A stretch of 64,000 nt of DNA from Gonocerus acuteangulatus (Eukaryota; Arthropoda; Insecta; Hemiptera; Coreidae). Position 1 is the stretch's first letter. Each line of letters starts with the position of its first letter. The stretch is taken from positions 129,986,208 through 130,050,207 of the forward strand of contig OX328132.1 in the NCBI GenBank assembly GCA_946811695.1, given 5' to 3'. The translations under genes and the position numbers were made by a program. The notes beneath the pieces were generated by a model that made no database searches, had not been told where the DNA came from, and saw only the letters and a program-made list of their open reading frames with translations. Shown piece by piece: positions 34,446-46,080 of this stretch.

Positions 34446-34943
34446 AACGAAACCAAGTTTTCCACCTCGAAAGCTGGGGGGAGAACTTTTGGCAGGTGGA
34501 ATTTTAACACATTTTTCAGTTTTACTTCACAGTGAACAATAGTGATTTAATATTGGTCAAATTTATAAATTGTTATGCTTTTCTGGCTCAGTTATTGATG
34601 CTCTTTAAATTTTAGGGAGGGGGTTTATCAAAAGAATTGATGACTCCAAGCTGTAACTCGTTAAAAGTAGGCTCACCACAGTTTTTCGCAAAATTGGAAA
34701 CATTTGTTGTTTTTTGGCTAGCGATTGCGGCACTTTTACCTGGCCGAATTCGGACTTCGACTAGTTCATTTGACGCAGAATGTAATGTTCTTTACTCTCT
34801 ATTTGAAGTTTTTTTTTACCCATAATCAACGGCTTTTAAATTAATGAAGAAAAACTGAAACAAGTGCTAAAATTTCGGGGATTTTGCCTGCCAAAAGTTC
34901 TCCCCCCCCCCCCGGCTTTCGAGGTGGAAAACTTGGTTTCAGC
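34446..34943. mobile_element. 0.5-kb MITE with ~80-bp inverted ends
   Basis: AAACCAAGTTTTCCACCTCG at the left is inverted at the right end (about 34920-34943). Pairing continues through GGGGGGAGAACTTTTGGCAGG-like sequence. The right arm has a 13-nt C-run where the left has 6 G. Frame 34637-34825 has no known domain. Confidence 0.7.
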
Positions 34944-35085
34944 ATACTCACACCATACCTATGGATATTAGAAAAAAAAATCTTAAGGGGGAATTACTGT
35001 TAGCTCGACCCCCTTTTGAAGCCTCTAGGCTACATTCTATATCTTCAAAATTTCACTAGGGATATGAACGGAACCACGCTAAAGG

Positions 35086-35678
35086 CTAGTACATACTGAG
35101 ACTCATGGTGCGGCACATTGTTGCAGGACACTGGGAGCTGTCCCGCAACAATGTTGCGCGTCAGTTTCTGGGCTGCCCCGCAACAAAGAAGCGCGTCCAC
35201 ACAAGATAGCCAATTCCCTCGTACATTTCTCAGGAGCTGGCCTCTCGGGTGTTTCTCTACCGTTGTTTACTGTTAATTAAAAATCGAAATATGAAAAAAC
35301 CAGGAAGGCGGTGGTGTTGAAAATTGTTCAGAACCAACAATAAAGCGTGGAAACACATTGAGACTTGAAGATGGAATGGGATTTGTCAACTTTGTAAGAA
35401 TTATGCCTCAAGATTTTAAGAATCTTTTGCAAATGGTTGGACCAAGGGTGTTTAAAAAATATACAAACTTTGGAAATTCAATTTATCCTACCGTAAAACT
35501 GGCGTCTACCCTCAGTTTCCTTTCAAGTGAAGAATTGTTTACAAGTCTTGTGTATACTTTTAGAATCTCCAAGCAAAGTATATCTGTATTTCTTCCAGAA
35601 GTGTGTGGGGCAATAATCATCGTTTTGAAAACATACATCAAATTAGTTTATTCACATAATAGGCACGGGCGTATATAG
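35086..35678 (+). mobile_element. PIF/Harbinger-type transposon, 3'-truncated
   Basis: A likely terminus GGCTAGTACATACTGAG follows TAA, a usual Harbinger target triplet. A perfect hairpin of 15-bp arms lies at 35116-35153 and GCAACAA motifs recur, as in subterminal repeats of this superfamily. The transposase start follows. The other end is lost at the G-run sequence after 35680. Confidence 0.55.
35290..35678 (+). pseudogene. Harbinger (HARBI1-like) transposase N-terminal fragment
   Basis: Frame 35358-35678 includes GFVNFVRIMPQDFKNLLQMVGPRV, then NFGNSIYPTVKLASTLSFLSS, then YTFRISKQSISVFLPEVCGAI, the usual order of the helix-turn-helix-like N-terminal part of HARBI1-like nucleases. The DDE catalytic domain is absent and the frame ends shortly after VLKTYIKL. 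In an intact element it would work with a Myb-like partner, not seen here. Confidence 0.8.
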
Positions 35679-35879
35679 GAAATAATTTCGGGGGGGGGGG
35701 GGCTGAAAGTATTTCAGAGGGGGGGGAGCATTTCCGGTGGGAGTAATACTAACAATCTAGAACTTGGAATAGTTAACCAACTAATACGCTATTACACCCA
35801 ATTAACATTATTTTTTTCTAAACTAAGTGATCCTTAATTAATTTATTCCAGTCGTGTGTTAACCTTTGAAGCGTGCACA
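35679..35879. other. Spacer with G-runs
   Basis: Two G-runs (about 35690-35702 and 35720-35728) and AT-rich sequence up to the satellite. Confidence 0.5.
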
Positions 35880-37172
35880 TCTATTGCTGAGCTCCCGAGG
35901 ATTAGCGACGAGACCTCCTCATACCAGGGAGTACTTCTATTGCTGAGCTCCCGAGGATTAGCGACGAGACCTCCTCATACCAGGGAGTACTCCTATTGCT
36001 GAGCTCCCGAGGATTAGCGACGAGACCTGCTCATACCAGGGAGTACTCCTATTGCTGAGCCCCCGAGGATTAGCGACGAGACCTCCTCATACCAGGGAGT
36101 ACTCCTATTGCTGAGCCCCCGAGGATTAGCGACGAGACCTCCTCATACCAGGGAGTACTCCTATTGCTGAGCTCCCGAGGATTAGCGACGAGACCTCCTC
36201 ATACCAGGGAGTACTCCTATTGCTGAGCTCCCGAGGATTAGCGACGAGACCTCCTCATACCAGGGAGTACTCCTATTGCTGAGCTCCCGAGGATTAGCGA
36301 CGAGACCTCCTCATACCAGGGAGTACTCCTATTGCTGAGCTCCCGAGGATTAGCGACGAGACCTCCTCATACCAGGGAGTACTCCTATTGCTGAGCTCCC
36401 GAGGATTAGCGACGAGACCTCCTCATACCAGGGAGTACTCCTATTGCTGAGCTCCCGAGGATTAGCGACGAGACCTCCTCATACCAGGGAGTACTCCTAT
36501 TGCTGAGCTCCCGAGGATTAGCGACGAGACCTCCTCATACCAGGGAGTACTCCTATTGCTGAGCTCCCGAGGATTAGCGACGAGACCTCCTCATACCAGG
36601 GAGTACTCCTATTGCTGAGCTCCCGAGGATTAGCGACGAGACCTCCTCATACCAGGGAGTACTCCTATTGCTGAGCTCCCGAGGATTAGCGACGAGACCT
36701 CCTCATACCAGGGAGTACTCCTATTGCTGAGCTCCCGAGGATTAGCGACGAGACCTCCTCATACCAGGGAGTACTCCTATTGCTGAGCTCCCGAGGATTA
36801 GCGACGAGACCTCCTCATACCAGGGAGTACTCCTATTGCTGAGCTCCCGAGGATTAGCGACGAGACCTCCTCATACCAGGGAGTACTCCTATTGCTGAGC
36901 TCCCGAGGATTAGCGACGAGACCTCCTCATACCAGGGAGTACTCCTATTGCTGAGCTCCCGAGGATTAGCGACGAGACCTCCTCATACCAGGGAGTACTC
37001 CTATTGCTGAGCTCCCGAGGATTAGCGACGAGACCTCCTCATACCAGGGAGTACTCCTATTGCTGAGCTCCCGAGGATTAGCGACGAGACCTCCTCATAC
37101 CAGGGAGTACTCCTATTGCTGAGCTCCCGAGGATTAGCGACGAGACCTCCTCATACCAGGGAGTACTCCTAT
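35880..37172. repeat. 56-bp satellite, 23 copies, highly uniform
   Basis: CTATTGCTGAGCTCCCGAGG recurs every 56 bp from 35880. Only a handful of single-base variants are seen (CTTCTATT, CCTGCTC, GAGCCCC), all in the first five units. Each unit junction contains the 10-bp palindrome GGAGTACTCC. The array abuts the 5' leader of a LINE. Confidence 0.98.
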
Positions 37173-38099
37173 TAAATATCTATATTTTACTTTCTTTTCC
37201 TTTTTTTTTTTTTTTTTTCTTCTCTTTCTCTCTGTACTTGTTTTTATTTAACTTTTTCTTAAGTTCATTTAATTCTAATTTTTAGTGCTGTAGTAGCGCT
37301 ATGAATATGGAAGAAGACTTCGAAAATAAACCACCCGATATTACTTCTTTGTTTAACATGAAGCTGAAATGGTCGAAAAAATTTGTTTTAATGAAAATTA
37401 ATGATGAAAATGACCAAGTAGGCTTTAATAAGTATAGCCCATTTAAGGTGTGTAAATTTATTAAAGGTTACGCACCAAAAACACAAATCAAATTTTTAAG
37501 GAACGGAACTATTCTGCTTGAAATTAGTGAGTCAAAAGATCTAATAAATCTAGGTAACATCTCTAGCTATGACAATAAACCTATTTCTTTTATTGCCCAC
37601 AATACTCTAAATTATTCCCGTGGGGTAATTTCATGTTTTGAATTGTCGAACTGCACTGATGAGGAAATATTATCAGAGTTAACTGACCAAGGTGTGACAA
37701 AAGTAGTTAGGATGACCAAAAATATCAGAGGTGTTAAAACATTAATAAACTCTTGGGCCCTAACGTTTGAAAAATACCAGCTGCCCGAACACGTCACGTT
37801 TGACTTCCTTCGGGTCAAAGTACGACCATTTGAGCCTCGCCCTATGCAATGTTTCAACTGCTTTAAATATCGACATATAGCAAATAATTGTTCAGTTAAA
37901 TTGTGCGGGAAATGTGGTAGTACTGGCCATAAAGCTGAAACATGTGAAAATGAAGTCAAATGTGTTAATTGTGGTAATAATCACCCCGCTTGGACTCGTA
38001 CATGCCCTGTTTATGTAAAGGAAAAAGATATCCAAATTATTAGAACTCAACAACGCACTACCTTTAAACAGGCCGAATCTATATATAATCAAATGGCGT

Positions 38100-38973
38100 T
38101 CCAGTAGTAGTGACTCCACATGAAAATCTGAATCACTCTCGTGGAGTATTCTACTGTAGAGATATTGCTGATGTTCCAGACTCCGACATTCTTAATGAGC
38201 TATCAGAACAGAAGGTAATCAACCTGAAACGGCTGCCATGTAAAGGGATAAACTATTCTCCGCTATTTGCAGTAACAATAGCATCTACAGTTTTACCCGA
38301 GAAGCTGAAGATTGGATATCTCTCAGTAAAAGTAAGGCCATATATCCCCTTGCCTTTAATGTGCTATCGATGCTGCACTTTAAACCACCACTCTAAAACC
38401 TGCGAAAAAGAGGCGAAATGTGCAAAATGTTCGAAAGCCAAGCATGATGGAGATTGTTCCGAAACCAGATGTTGTCTGTGCCATGAACCTCACTTCTTCA
38501 AGAAATGCCCCACCTACAGGAAGGAAATGGAAATTAAGAAGGTAATGGTTCATCAAAAATTAAGTTATTCGGAAGCAATAAGGAGATTCACCGAAAACAC
38601 CTCCAACATTTATGCCGAAAAAGCAAAATCTGGACTCAGCGAGCACGCCATCAACAAAATTCTGGAGCTCATCAAGAACATTGACAACAGACTGGAGAAG
38701 CTTGAAAATAGCGACAAAAGGAATATTCCAATTGAGCAGTCACAACTCCTCAAGAATCCTCATGCAGCTGACCAAAAAGTTCAGAAGAAGGCTAAGGAAA
38801 TCAACAGCACTAATGGAAAAGTCAAGAAGTCTTCACTCAAGGGTCCAAAGCAGCCACCTGTTTGTGCTACGAAAACTACGGCTTCGAAGAATGATGAAGC
38901 TCCTGAAGCATTAAATACTACTTCTGGTAGAAACCACAAACAGGGCACATCGAGGAAAACGCGTGTCACATGA
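38100..38973 (+). pseudogene. LINE-2 ORF1, N-terminally truncated gag-like protein
   Basis: The reading begins GVPVVVTPHENLNHSRGVF at the insertion junction, aligning with the middle of LINE-1 ORF1 (NTLNYSRGV). Cys/His knuckles follow: CYRCCTLNHHSKTC, CAKCSKAKHDGDC and CCLCHEPHFFKKC. A Lys-rich tail ends in RKTRVT with a stop at 38971. Good frame integrity suggests a young insertion. Confidence 0.85.
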
Positions 38974-39025
38974 ATAGTAACTACACGAGTAATTCATACA
39001 TGTTTTTAACCTTAACAAAATAGCT

Positions 39026-39721
39026 ATGTCATTCCTTCAATGGAATATAAACGGTTTAAAAACACATGTGGATGATCTGAAGTACCTGTTACGAGAAAAA
39101 CAAATTGGTGTAGCTGGAATACAAGAAACTCACTTAATCCCAGGTAAGGAAGTCAATGCCCATGGCTTTTTGGTATATAGGAATGATTACTGTTTGGGAG
39201 GAAGAGCTTGTGGCGGGGTAGCTATACTTGTTAGGGATAACATATATAGTGAACCTGTCCGATTACTGACTACATTACAGGCTGTGGCAGTCTCAGTTCT
39301 TCTTCCGAACCGGATTACTGTCTGTTCACTCTATCTTCCACCGAGTCAACCGATAGACGTACATGCCCTACAGGACTTACTTACTCAACTTACTCCACCT
39401 ATACTAATCCTTACGGACGCGAACGCAATGAGCGATATGTGGAATTCGCCATATACGAACAATCGCGGGCAGCATCTACAACAAGTACTAGAACACTTTG
39501 ACTTGATGACACTTAACGACGATTCACAAACTCACTTATGCCCTAGAACTGGCACTCTGTCGAATATCGACATAACTATATGCTCACCTTCCATATATAC
39601 ACGCTACAACTGGGAAGTGCTCAATGACACGCTCTCAAGCGATCACTTTCCCATCTTAGTAACACCTATGACTCGAACTCCTACTTTTCAGACAGAACCA
39701 TTTACATTCATTTACATTTAG
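39026..39721 (+). pseudogene. LINE-2 ORF2, AP-like endonuclease domain only
   Basis: Begins MSFLQWNINGLKTHVDDLKY, with QETHL (metal-binding Glu), GGVAILVRD, TDANA (Asp/Asn pair), and SDHFPI near the end (catalytic SDH). All expected endonuclease motifs are present over about 215 residues. The frame then runs into unrelated sequence and stops, so the reverse transcriptase is missing by internal deletion. Confidence 0.85.
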
Positions 39722-39812
39722 AATACATTCATTGTAGAAACTACAAAAACATGTATGTTTTAACGTGAAGTAAAGTAATGGACACAATATTTCAAAAACT
39801 AAAATTTTTTCT

Positions 39813-39844
<32 letters not shown>

Positions 39845-40443
39845 CCCCTAGAAAAATGTATATATATATATACACACATTTAATCACTTTCCATTTTAAA
39901 ATAATTTTCAATCACTAAAATATTCTGGATTTTTGGCAACCTTTTATAATTCTTTTGCTAGTGGTTTCTACCGCCAACTTCTAAAAAAGAGCAAATCGCT
40001 ACTGTCGCAAGCTCTGTATTCAATATAAATAAATAAATATATATAATCAAAGAAATAATTTAATTGATGGAAATTCTTTAACTTCATACTCAACAGTAAC
40101 GGCATCTCAAAATATTGTAGACAACTTAAGTAGTCAAATAGAGAAATTGGTCGATATCATCGGTACTTTATCAAATAAAATCACTTTTTTGGAAGAAAAA
40201 ATTAATAAAAATAATGTTCCTGGTGCGTTTGTTGACACAACTGTTCATGGCGATTTAAATATGAGCGCTAAAAATAACTCACAAAGTCTCACCAAGAAAC
40301 AAGTATCCCAATCGAATATTGATACAAATAAAAACAAAATTTTAAATGAGGAGCATTTTAATAGCACAATCCAAACTGAAAAAATTCGAGTACCAAAAAT
40401 GTTAAAAGACCTCTTTCCAGACCTTCTACCTCATCGACTTTAG

Positions 40444-40709
40444 ATTCGACTGATAATTTAAATCCAAATAAAATTCCCCTGAAACCCCCCTCACAAAAGT
40501 TTAAAAAAAAAAATAATTTCTAACGCATAAGAATAAAAGATTTAACACATGCCTATATGTATATACATGTATGTATATGTGTATATATTTGTATGTATGT
40601 ATGTGTGTGTATACTTATGTATGTATGGATATGTATGTACGTGTGTGTGTGTGTGTGCGTGAAATTTTTTTGTTTTTGTTTTACTTTTTTATATTTTTAA
40701 ACACAATAT
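40444..40709 (+). other. Inter-ORF region of LINE-1
   Basis: AT-rich with GTAT/TGTG-type simple repeat at about 40555-40660. It separates ORF1 and ORF2. Confidence 0.5.
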
Positions 40710-42040
40710 ATGATCATATCAGAATGGAATATAAATGGTTTATCTTCCCACCGCGCTGAGTTAGAATACTTCATAAAGCATACCCATTCATCCGTCGTAT
40801 GTATTCAGGAAACACACCTTAATCCAAAATTTCAATTCAACCTTCGAAATTATACACTTACCGGAAAGACTTCACTGGTGGAATGCGATCGTGTGGAGGT
40901 GTTTGTATTTTAGTTCACAATGATGTACCGAGTGACACTATAGTTGTTAACTCAAATCTACAGGTTGTAGCCGCTAGAATCTATTCGCCATTTCCTATTA
41001 CCCTATGTAGTATTATACAACTTACCGGAAAGACTTCACTGGTGGAATGCGATCGTGTGGAGGTGTTTGTATTTTAGTTCACAATGATGTACCGAGTGAC
41101 ACTATAGTTGTTAACTCAAATCTACAGGTTGTAGGCGCTAGAATCTATTCGCCATTTCCTATTACCTTATGCAGTATTTATCTTCCTCCTGGCAGCAATT
41201 TTACAGTCGATGAATTGAGGAATGTATATTCTCAATTACCCCCACCTTAATTGATATTAGGTGATTTCAGAATCAGAATCCTGGGGGAATAGTGTGAGGT
41301 AGAAAGATTGAACATTTTCTAGACCAATATAATCTAGTGTTACTTAATGACCTGTCTCCAACTTACTTCTGTCCTAGGACGGGCAATACTTCTAGCATAG
41401 ACTTGAGCATAGTTTCTCCTTCTACAGCCCCGAGACTGAAATGGATAACCCTAGATGACACCCATGGGAGTGATCATTTCCCAATAGTTATTGAGATTTT
41501 AGGAAGGTATAATAATAATAGTAACAATAATAATAACGAAAGTAGTGATAATCATGATTTAATATTTAAATGGAATCTTGCATCAGCTGACTGGAGTAAA
41601 TTTGAAAAAATAGCTAATCTATCAGAAATATGCCTTGAGGAAGTAGATGTAAACACTGTTATCTCTAAATTAAATAACATTATCATTTCTGCTGCTAACG
41701 AGTCGATTCCGAAATCTAAATTAATTCCCAACAAAAACAAATCAGTCCCATGGTGGTCTGAACAATGCCGCCTAGCCGTAAATAATAGGAAAAAAGCCCT
41801 GCGCAACTTTAGAAAAAACCCCTCTACCAATACACTAGAGTTTTATAACTCTGCTAGAAAACATGCGCGTTATATAATTAAAAATGAAAAGAAGCGCTCG
41901 TGGAGGGAATTTGTTTCTACAATTAATATCCATACTCCAGCTAAAGGAATATGGAATGCTGTGAGGAGAATTCCTGGCATTAAGTGTACTTCATCACCGC
42001 AGATTATTAATTCAAACAATCATATCATAACTGACAAATA
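40710..42040 (+). pseudogene. LINE-1 ORF2 5' half: AP-like endonuclease and linker
   Basis: Starts IISEWNINGLSSHRAELEYF with IQETHL. A 164-bp tandem duplication and a frameshift then break the frame. The motif MRSCGGVCILVHNDV occurs twice because of the duplication. A second break lies near 41250 (LPPP then ILGDF in another frame). From 41337 the frame has CPRTGNTSSIDLSIVSP and GSDHFPIVI, then a basic linker (VPWWSEQCRLAVNNRKKALRNF) and runs into the Helentron-like insertion. Confidence 0.85.
40856..41183 (+). repeat. 164-bp tandem duplication in the endonuclease
   Basis: ACTTACCGGAAAGAC occurs at 40856 and 41020. The two copies differ at only a few bases, so the event is recent relative to the age of the element. 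Confidence 0.95.
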
Positions 42041-42041
42041 A

Positions 42042-43255
42042 AAAAGTCCGTCACGCAGGAGCTGCATAACTAAGCACTTTCCTCAGAATTTGGGTAGTGT
42101 AGACTGCTTTCCAGAACAATTTGCTTAAAATGTCCTACATAAATAAAATAAAAACATGAATAGTTCTCTTTTAATTTTGTAATGAGTAACTGATAAATTA
42201 TTAATTTGCTTCCAGAGTTATGTTTACACATGGTACCTACTACACTACGTAATAAATACAAAATCCTCATATTATTGTATTTTGATCTAACGCAGGAACC
42301 GGATACAGTCCCTCTAGCGCTCCTTGCGGCGCCTTTGTGAACCTATGTCTGGCTGGCTTTTCTATTGAAATATATTACAAAGTAAACCCCCCTTTCCGAT
42401 TGACCGATTCAGCTTATTTTTACAACACTTCTTTCTCATGAGTTACCCACGACGTATACCGCGTTTCGTTACAATACAGCAGAAATTACGACCAGTATGA
42501 GTATATTAGTAATTTCGGTCCGGAGTAAACCCCCCCTCCTAATGAACCGATTTAGTTTATTTTTACAACACATATTTACCTGTAGATTACCACTACGAAT
42601 ACCGAGTTTCGTCGAAATATACCAAAAATCACGGTTGGTAGTGGCGAATTGGTATTGTGGGTCTGGAGTAAACCCCCCCTCCTGATGAACCGATTTAGTT
42701 TATTTTTACAACACATATTTACCTGTAGATTACCACTATGAATACCGAGTTTCGTCGAAATATACCTAAAATCACGGCTGGTAGTGGCGAATTGGTATTG
42801 TCGGTCCGGAGTAAACCCCCCCTCCTTATGAACCGATTTGGTTTCTTTTTATAGCTCACTTTTCTCTCTATATTACCAGTACGAATACCAAGTTTCGTTG
42901 AAATATAACAAATATTACGGCTGAAATGGTCAAATTAGTGTTTTGGGTTCGGGGTAAACCCCCCCTTCCGGTGGACCGATTTTGGTGGTTAACGAACTCG
43001 TTCAATCGTTTGCTAATTGAATGCTATATACCAAGTTTCGTGACGAAAAAACAAAAACTCTGGCCGCTATCGTGTTAACAGACACATATATATATATGCA
43101 TATATATATATATATATATAGATATATATAAATTTTAACGGGGGTCATTTTCGGTGTCTACTAGGTAGGATCGATAAAGATTTGAAGAAATTTTTCAAAA
43201 ATTCCGTCATGAGTCCAACCTCAATAGCTACTTTCCTTCGGAGGAAAGTGCTAAA
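42042..43255 (+). mobile_element. Helentron-like element, family A, copy 2, inserted in LINE-1 ORF2
   Basis: Begins AAAGTCCGTCACGCAGGAGC. It has AGCACTTTCCTC at 42073-42084 and its exact inverse GAGGAAAGTGCT at 43241-43252. The 3' hairpin ACTTTCC/GGAAAGT is at 43230-43249 and the element ends CTAA. LINE-1 codons read up to 42040 and resume in GAAATAGCAAATTT just after 43255, fixing the borders to within the A-rich junctions. No TSD is needed, as expected for rolling-circle elements. G-run units lie at about 42380-42980, and a short TA tract near 43087-43130. Confidence 0.75.
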
Positions 43256-45788
43256 AAGAAATAGCAAATTTATTTGGAAATATTTTCGCAAGTACTTCTT
43301 CTGACTCAAACTATTCCCCTAATTTCATTCAAAAGAAAAATCAGATTGAAGACATCCCGTTTATTATTGAAAATGACCCTTTAAATCCCTTAAACCTTCC
43401 CTTCTCGTTTGATGAATTACAGATAGCCCTAAATTCAAAGAAAGACACCTCTCCTGGTCCGGACAATATAAATGTTCAAATGTATAAACATTTAAGTAAT
43501 GAAAATAAACTAATACTTCTGAAAATAATCAATAAAACTTTCACGAGTGGTTCCTTTCCGGAAATATGGCGACTAGCAACTATTATTCATGTTTGCAAAA
43601 AAAGATAGAGCGCCCGGAGAATTAAAAAATTACCGGCCCATATCTCTTACCTGCTCACTTTGCAAAATTCTCGAAAAATTAGTTTGCAATAGGCTCGACT
43701 GGTTTTTTGAACATAATAATATCTTTTATAAATGGCAAAGTGGATTTAGAAAGGGGCGCAGTACTCAGGATAACCTGGTAAATCTCGAAACCAAAGTATT
43801 AGATGCATTTAAAAACAAAGAAAAAGTACTCAGTGTTTTCCTCGATTTAGAGTGTGCATTCGATATGATCTGGCGTAGAAATATTCTTAACACGGCCAGG
43901 GAAATAGGAATAAATGGACATACTCTGTCGTTTATTGCAAACCTTCTGACATCCAGAAAATTTAAGGTGAGAATGGGCTCTGTATTTTCTAACATCTTCT
44001 CCCAGGATAATGGAGTCATTCAGGGGGGTGTCTTGAGTGCAAAACTCTTTATTTTGTCTCTACTTAGAGTCCCAAACAATTTCCCTCATAACATCAATAC
44101 CATGTTTTTCGCAGACGACATTACTATCACAGCGACCTCTAGAAATGTAATTAGTCTTTACGAGAATATGCAAGAAGCACTGGATAGTATAAGCTCGTGG
44201 ATTATGGACCATGGTTTTAGAATATCAGTCCGTAAATCAAATTGTTTATTATTTAGCAAAAGGCAGCCAAATTCTGTGCCTAATTTATATCTAAGTGGTG
44301 AACTCATTCAACAAACAGATCATTTTAAATATCTTGGCCTAACATTTGACAGGACTCTGTCTTGGGTCAAGCACATAAAATCTCTCAAAGCTAATTGTCA
44401 GAGGTCCTTGAACCTTCTCAGACTCCTTAGTAATTCTAAATGGGGGCTGATAGGACCAGTATGCTCATGCTGTACCGAGCTTTAGTGAGGTCAAGATTAG
44501 ATTATGGTTGTGTGGCATACGGATCGGCTAGCCCACGAATCATTCAAATTCTATACAACATACAGGACTTAGAATCGCTTTAGGGGCTTTCAGATCAAGT
44601 CCTGGGCCTAGTATTATTGTTGAAGCGGGAGAACTTCCTCTTAGTATAAGGAGAAAACAACTTTCCACTAAGTATTTTTTAAAAATTAAATCAAATTTTA
44701 ATCACCCTCTTCATCATGTAACTTCGCAAGATACGTGGAATCAATTATATTCATCACTAGATACTAAGAATCCTTTCCCTGTACGCGCACAAGCTCTACT
44801 CAATCATAGTAACATTAATAGCACAAAAATCCAGCCTTCTGCATTTTCCTCTTATCCTCCATGGCTACTTGCTAAACCTCAGATCAATCTGTCTCTCACT
44901 AAACACATTAAAAAAGAAACTGTCCCTGAGCTATATATTAATGAATTTAATAAAATCAAATCTGATCTTCCCGACTCAACTTTCATATTTCCCGACGGAT
45001 CCAAGAATGCTGAAGGTGCAGGAGCTGGTATACTCTGTCAAGACCGCCAGTACATGTTTTCCCTCTCCCCACTCTGCTCTAGTTTTACTGCTGAACTCCT
45101 AGCGATTTGTAAAGCCCTATGTGTCTTTGTATCTCCCTCTCCATCCATTGTCATATGTACCGATTCGCTCTCCTCATTACAAGCTATACAAAATTTCTAC
45201 ACTAACAATTCTCTTGTAATAGATATCTTAAATGAAATAAACGATCAAAGAAGAAAAGACCAAAGAATTATTTTAATATGGATACCTGGTCATTGTGACA
45301 TTAAAGGAAATGTAAATGTGGATAAAATTGCAAAAAATGGTATTCTTAAAGGTATACCATATTCACAAGTTCCTTTCTCTGATCTTAACCCTATAGTGAA
45401 AAGTAAAGCGTATGACAAATGGCATGAAGAGTGGAACAGCATGGAACTTGGCGAAAAGTTGCGGGAAATAAAGAGTAAGGTATGCAGCTGGAATTGTTCA
45501 ATCCGCGAGAGCAGGCGTGAAGAAGTTATTCTAAGTAGACTAAGAATTGGGCATTGTAAACTCACACATGGTTACCTGATGGCAGGAGAGTCTGAACCTC
45601 CTCTATGTTCAACTTGTAATGTCCGTCTTACAATAAAACATATTTTCACGGAGTGTATTCGATACAGTGAAGAAAGAGAAAGGTTCGGTTTTCCCACGGA
45701 CATGCGGAAAATATTTGGTAAAGGTTCTGAGTACATAGATAAAATATTTACCTTCCTAAATGATACGTCCTTGGCTAATAAAATTTAA
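43256..45788 (+). pseudogene. LINE-1 ORF2 3' half: reverse transcriptase and RNase H
   Basis: Starts EIANLFGNIF and continues SPGPDNINVQMYKHL, a break near 43590, then LKNYRPISLTC, WQSGFRKGRSTQDN, FLDLECAFDMIW (first catalytic Asp), VIQGGVLSAKLF, FFADD (44108-44119) and FKYLGLTFD. A frameshift near 44455 precedes YRALVRSRLDYGCVAYGS. The RNase H domain runs from FPDGSKN (44988) through TAELLAI, CTDSLSSLQAI and WIPGHCDIKGNVNVDKIA, with the four acidic residues in place. The tail has RREEVILSRLRIGHCKLTHGYL and a CSTC...IKHIFTEC zinc-like segment. Only about two frameshifts: a recently dead copy. Confidence 0.88.
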
Positions 45789-46060
45789 TCTGTCTAAAAT
45801 TAATCATCTTTCTGCAGTATGAATGTATTGTTCCAACATAGAAAATATAGAACATATTTACTTTGTCCATAATATCTGTAATTTAATTATGACATATTAC
45901 AAAGAAACTTATTTAGAACACTTAAGAAGTAATTTCTTGTCTTGCTATTTCTAAGGTTTTTTGAAGTATTACGACCTACCCAGAGATCTCTAGGGATTCT
46001 CTCTAAAACTAATTGCAATTTTACAATAATTACTAATAGCAATATTTATTATTGAATAAT
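45789..46060 (+). other. LINE-1 3' UTR
   Basis: AT-rich, ending near TTATTATTGAATAATATTTC. The exact 3' end is not fixed. Confidence 0.5.
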
Positions 46061-46080
46061 ATTTCTAAATTCTACCATTA

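Larger units (their letters stand above)
38094..40038 (+). mobile_element. LINE-2: related LINE inserted in ORF1, 13-bp TSD
   Basis: ATATATAATCAAA occurs at 38081-38093 and 40039-40051. LINE-2 is 5'-truncated in ORF1, keeps the endonuclease, lacks reverse transcriptase and RNase H, and ends in an (AAAT)-type tail (about 40025-40038). A 25-nt T-run lies at about 39819-39844. It is therefore both 5'-truncated and internally deleted. Confidence 0.85.
37301..40443 (+). pseudogene. LINE-1 ORF1, gag-like zinc-knuckle protein, split by LINE-2
   Basis: The frame from the ATG at 37301 is open to the insertion at 38093. A conserved N-terminal domain precedes three Cys/His knuckles: CFNCFKYRHIANNC, CGKCGSTGHKAETC and a CVNCGNNHPAWTRTC variant (about residues 183-237). 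The C-terminal part resumes at 40052 and continues through frame 40147-40443 with a coiled-coil-like LSNKITFLEEKINK. In life this protein coats LINE RNA. Apart from the insertion the frame looks little decayed, so the insertion may have ended its function. Confidence 0.85.
37173..46060 (+). mobile_element. Long I-type LINE (LINE-1 here) with two nested insertions
   Basis: Order: pyrimidine-rich leader, ORF1 (37301-38093 then 40052-40443), ORF2 endonuclease (40710-42040), reverse transcriptase and RNase H (43256-45788), AT-rich 3' UTR ending about 46060. It is interrupted by LINE-2 (38094-40038) and by a family A Helentron-like element (42042-43255). RNase H plus a CCHC-type ORF1 points to the I group. 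No 5' truncation is evident. Confidence 0.8.

Noticed and set aside
34195..34542. Frame with a YIYI repeat suggesting a membrane protein
   Set aside because: The hydrophobic part is the translation of a TA microsatellite.
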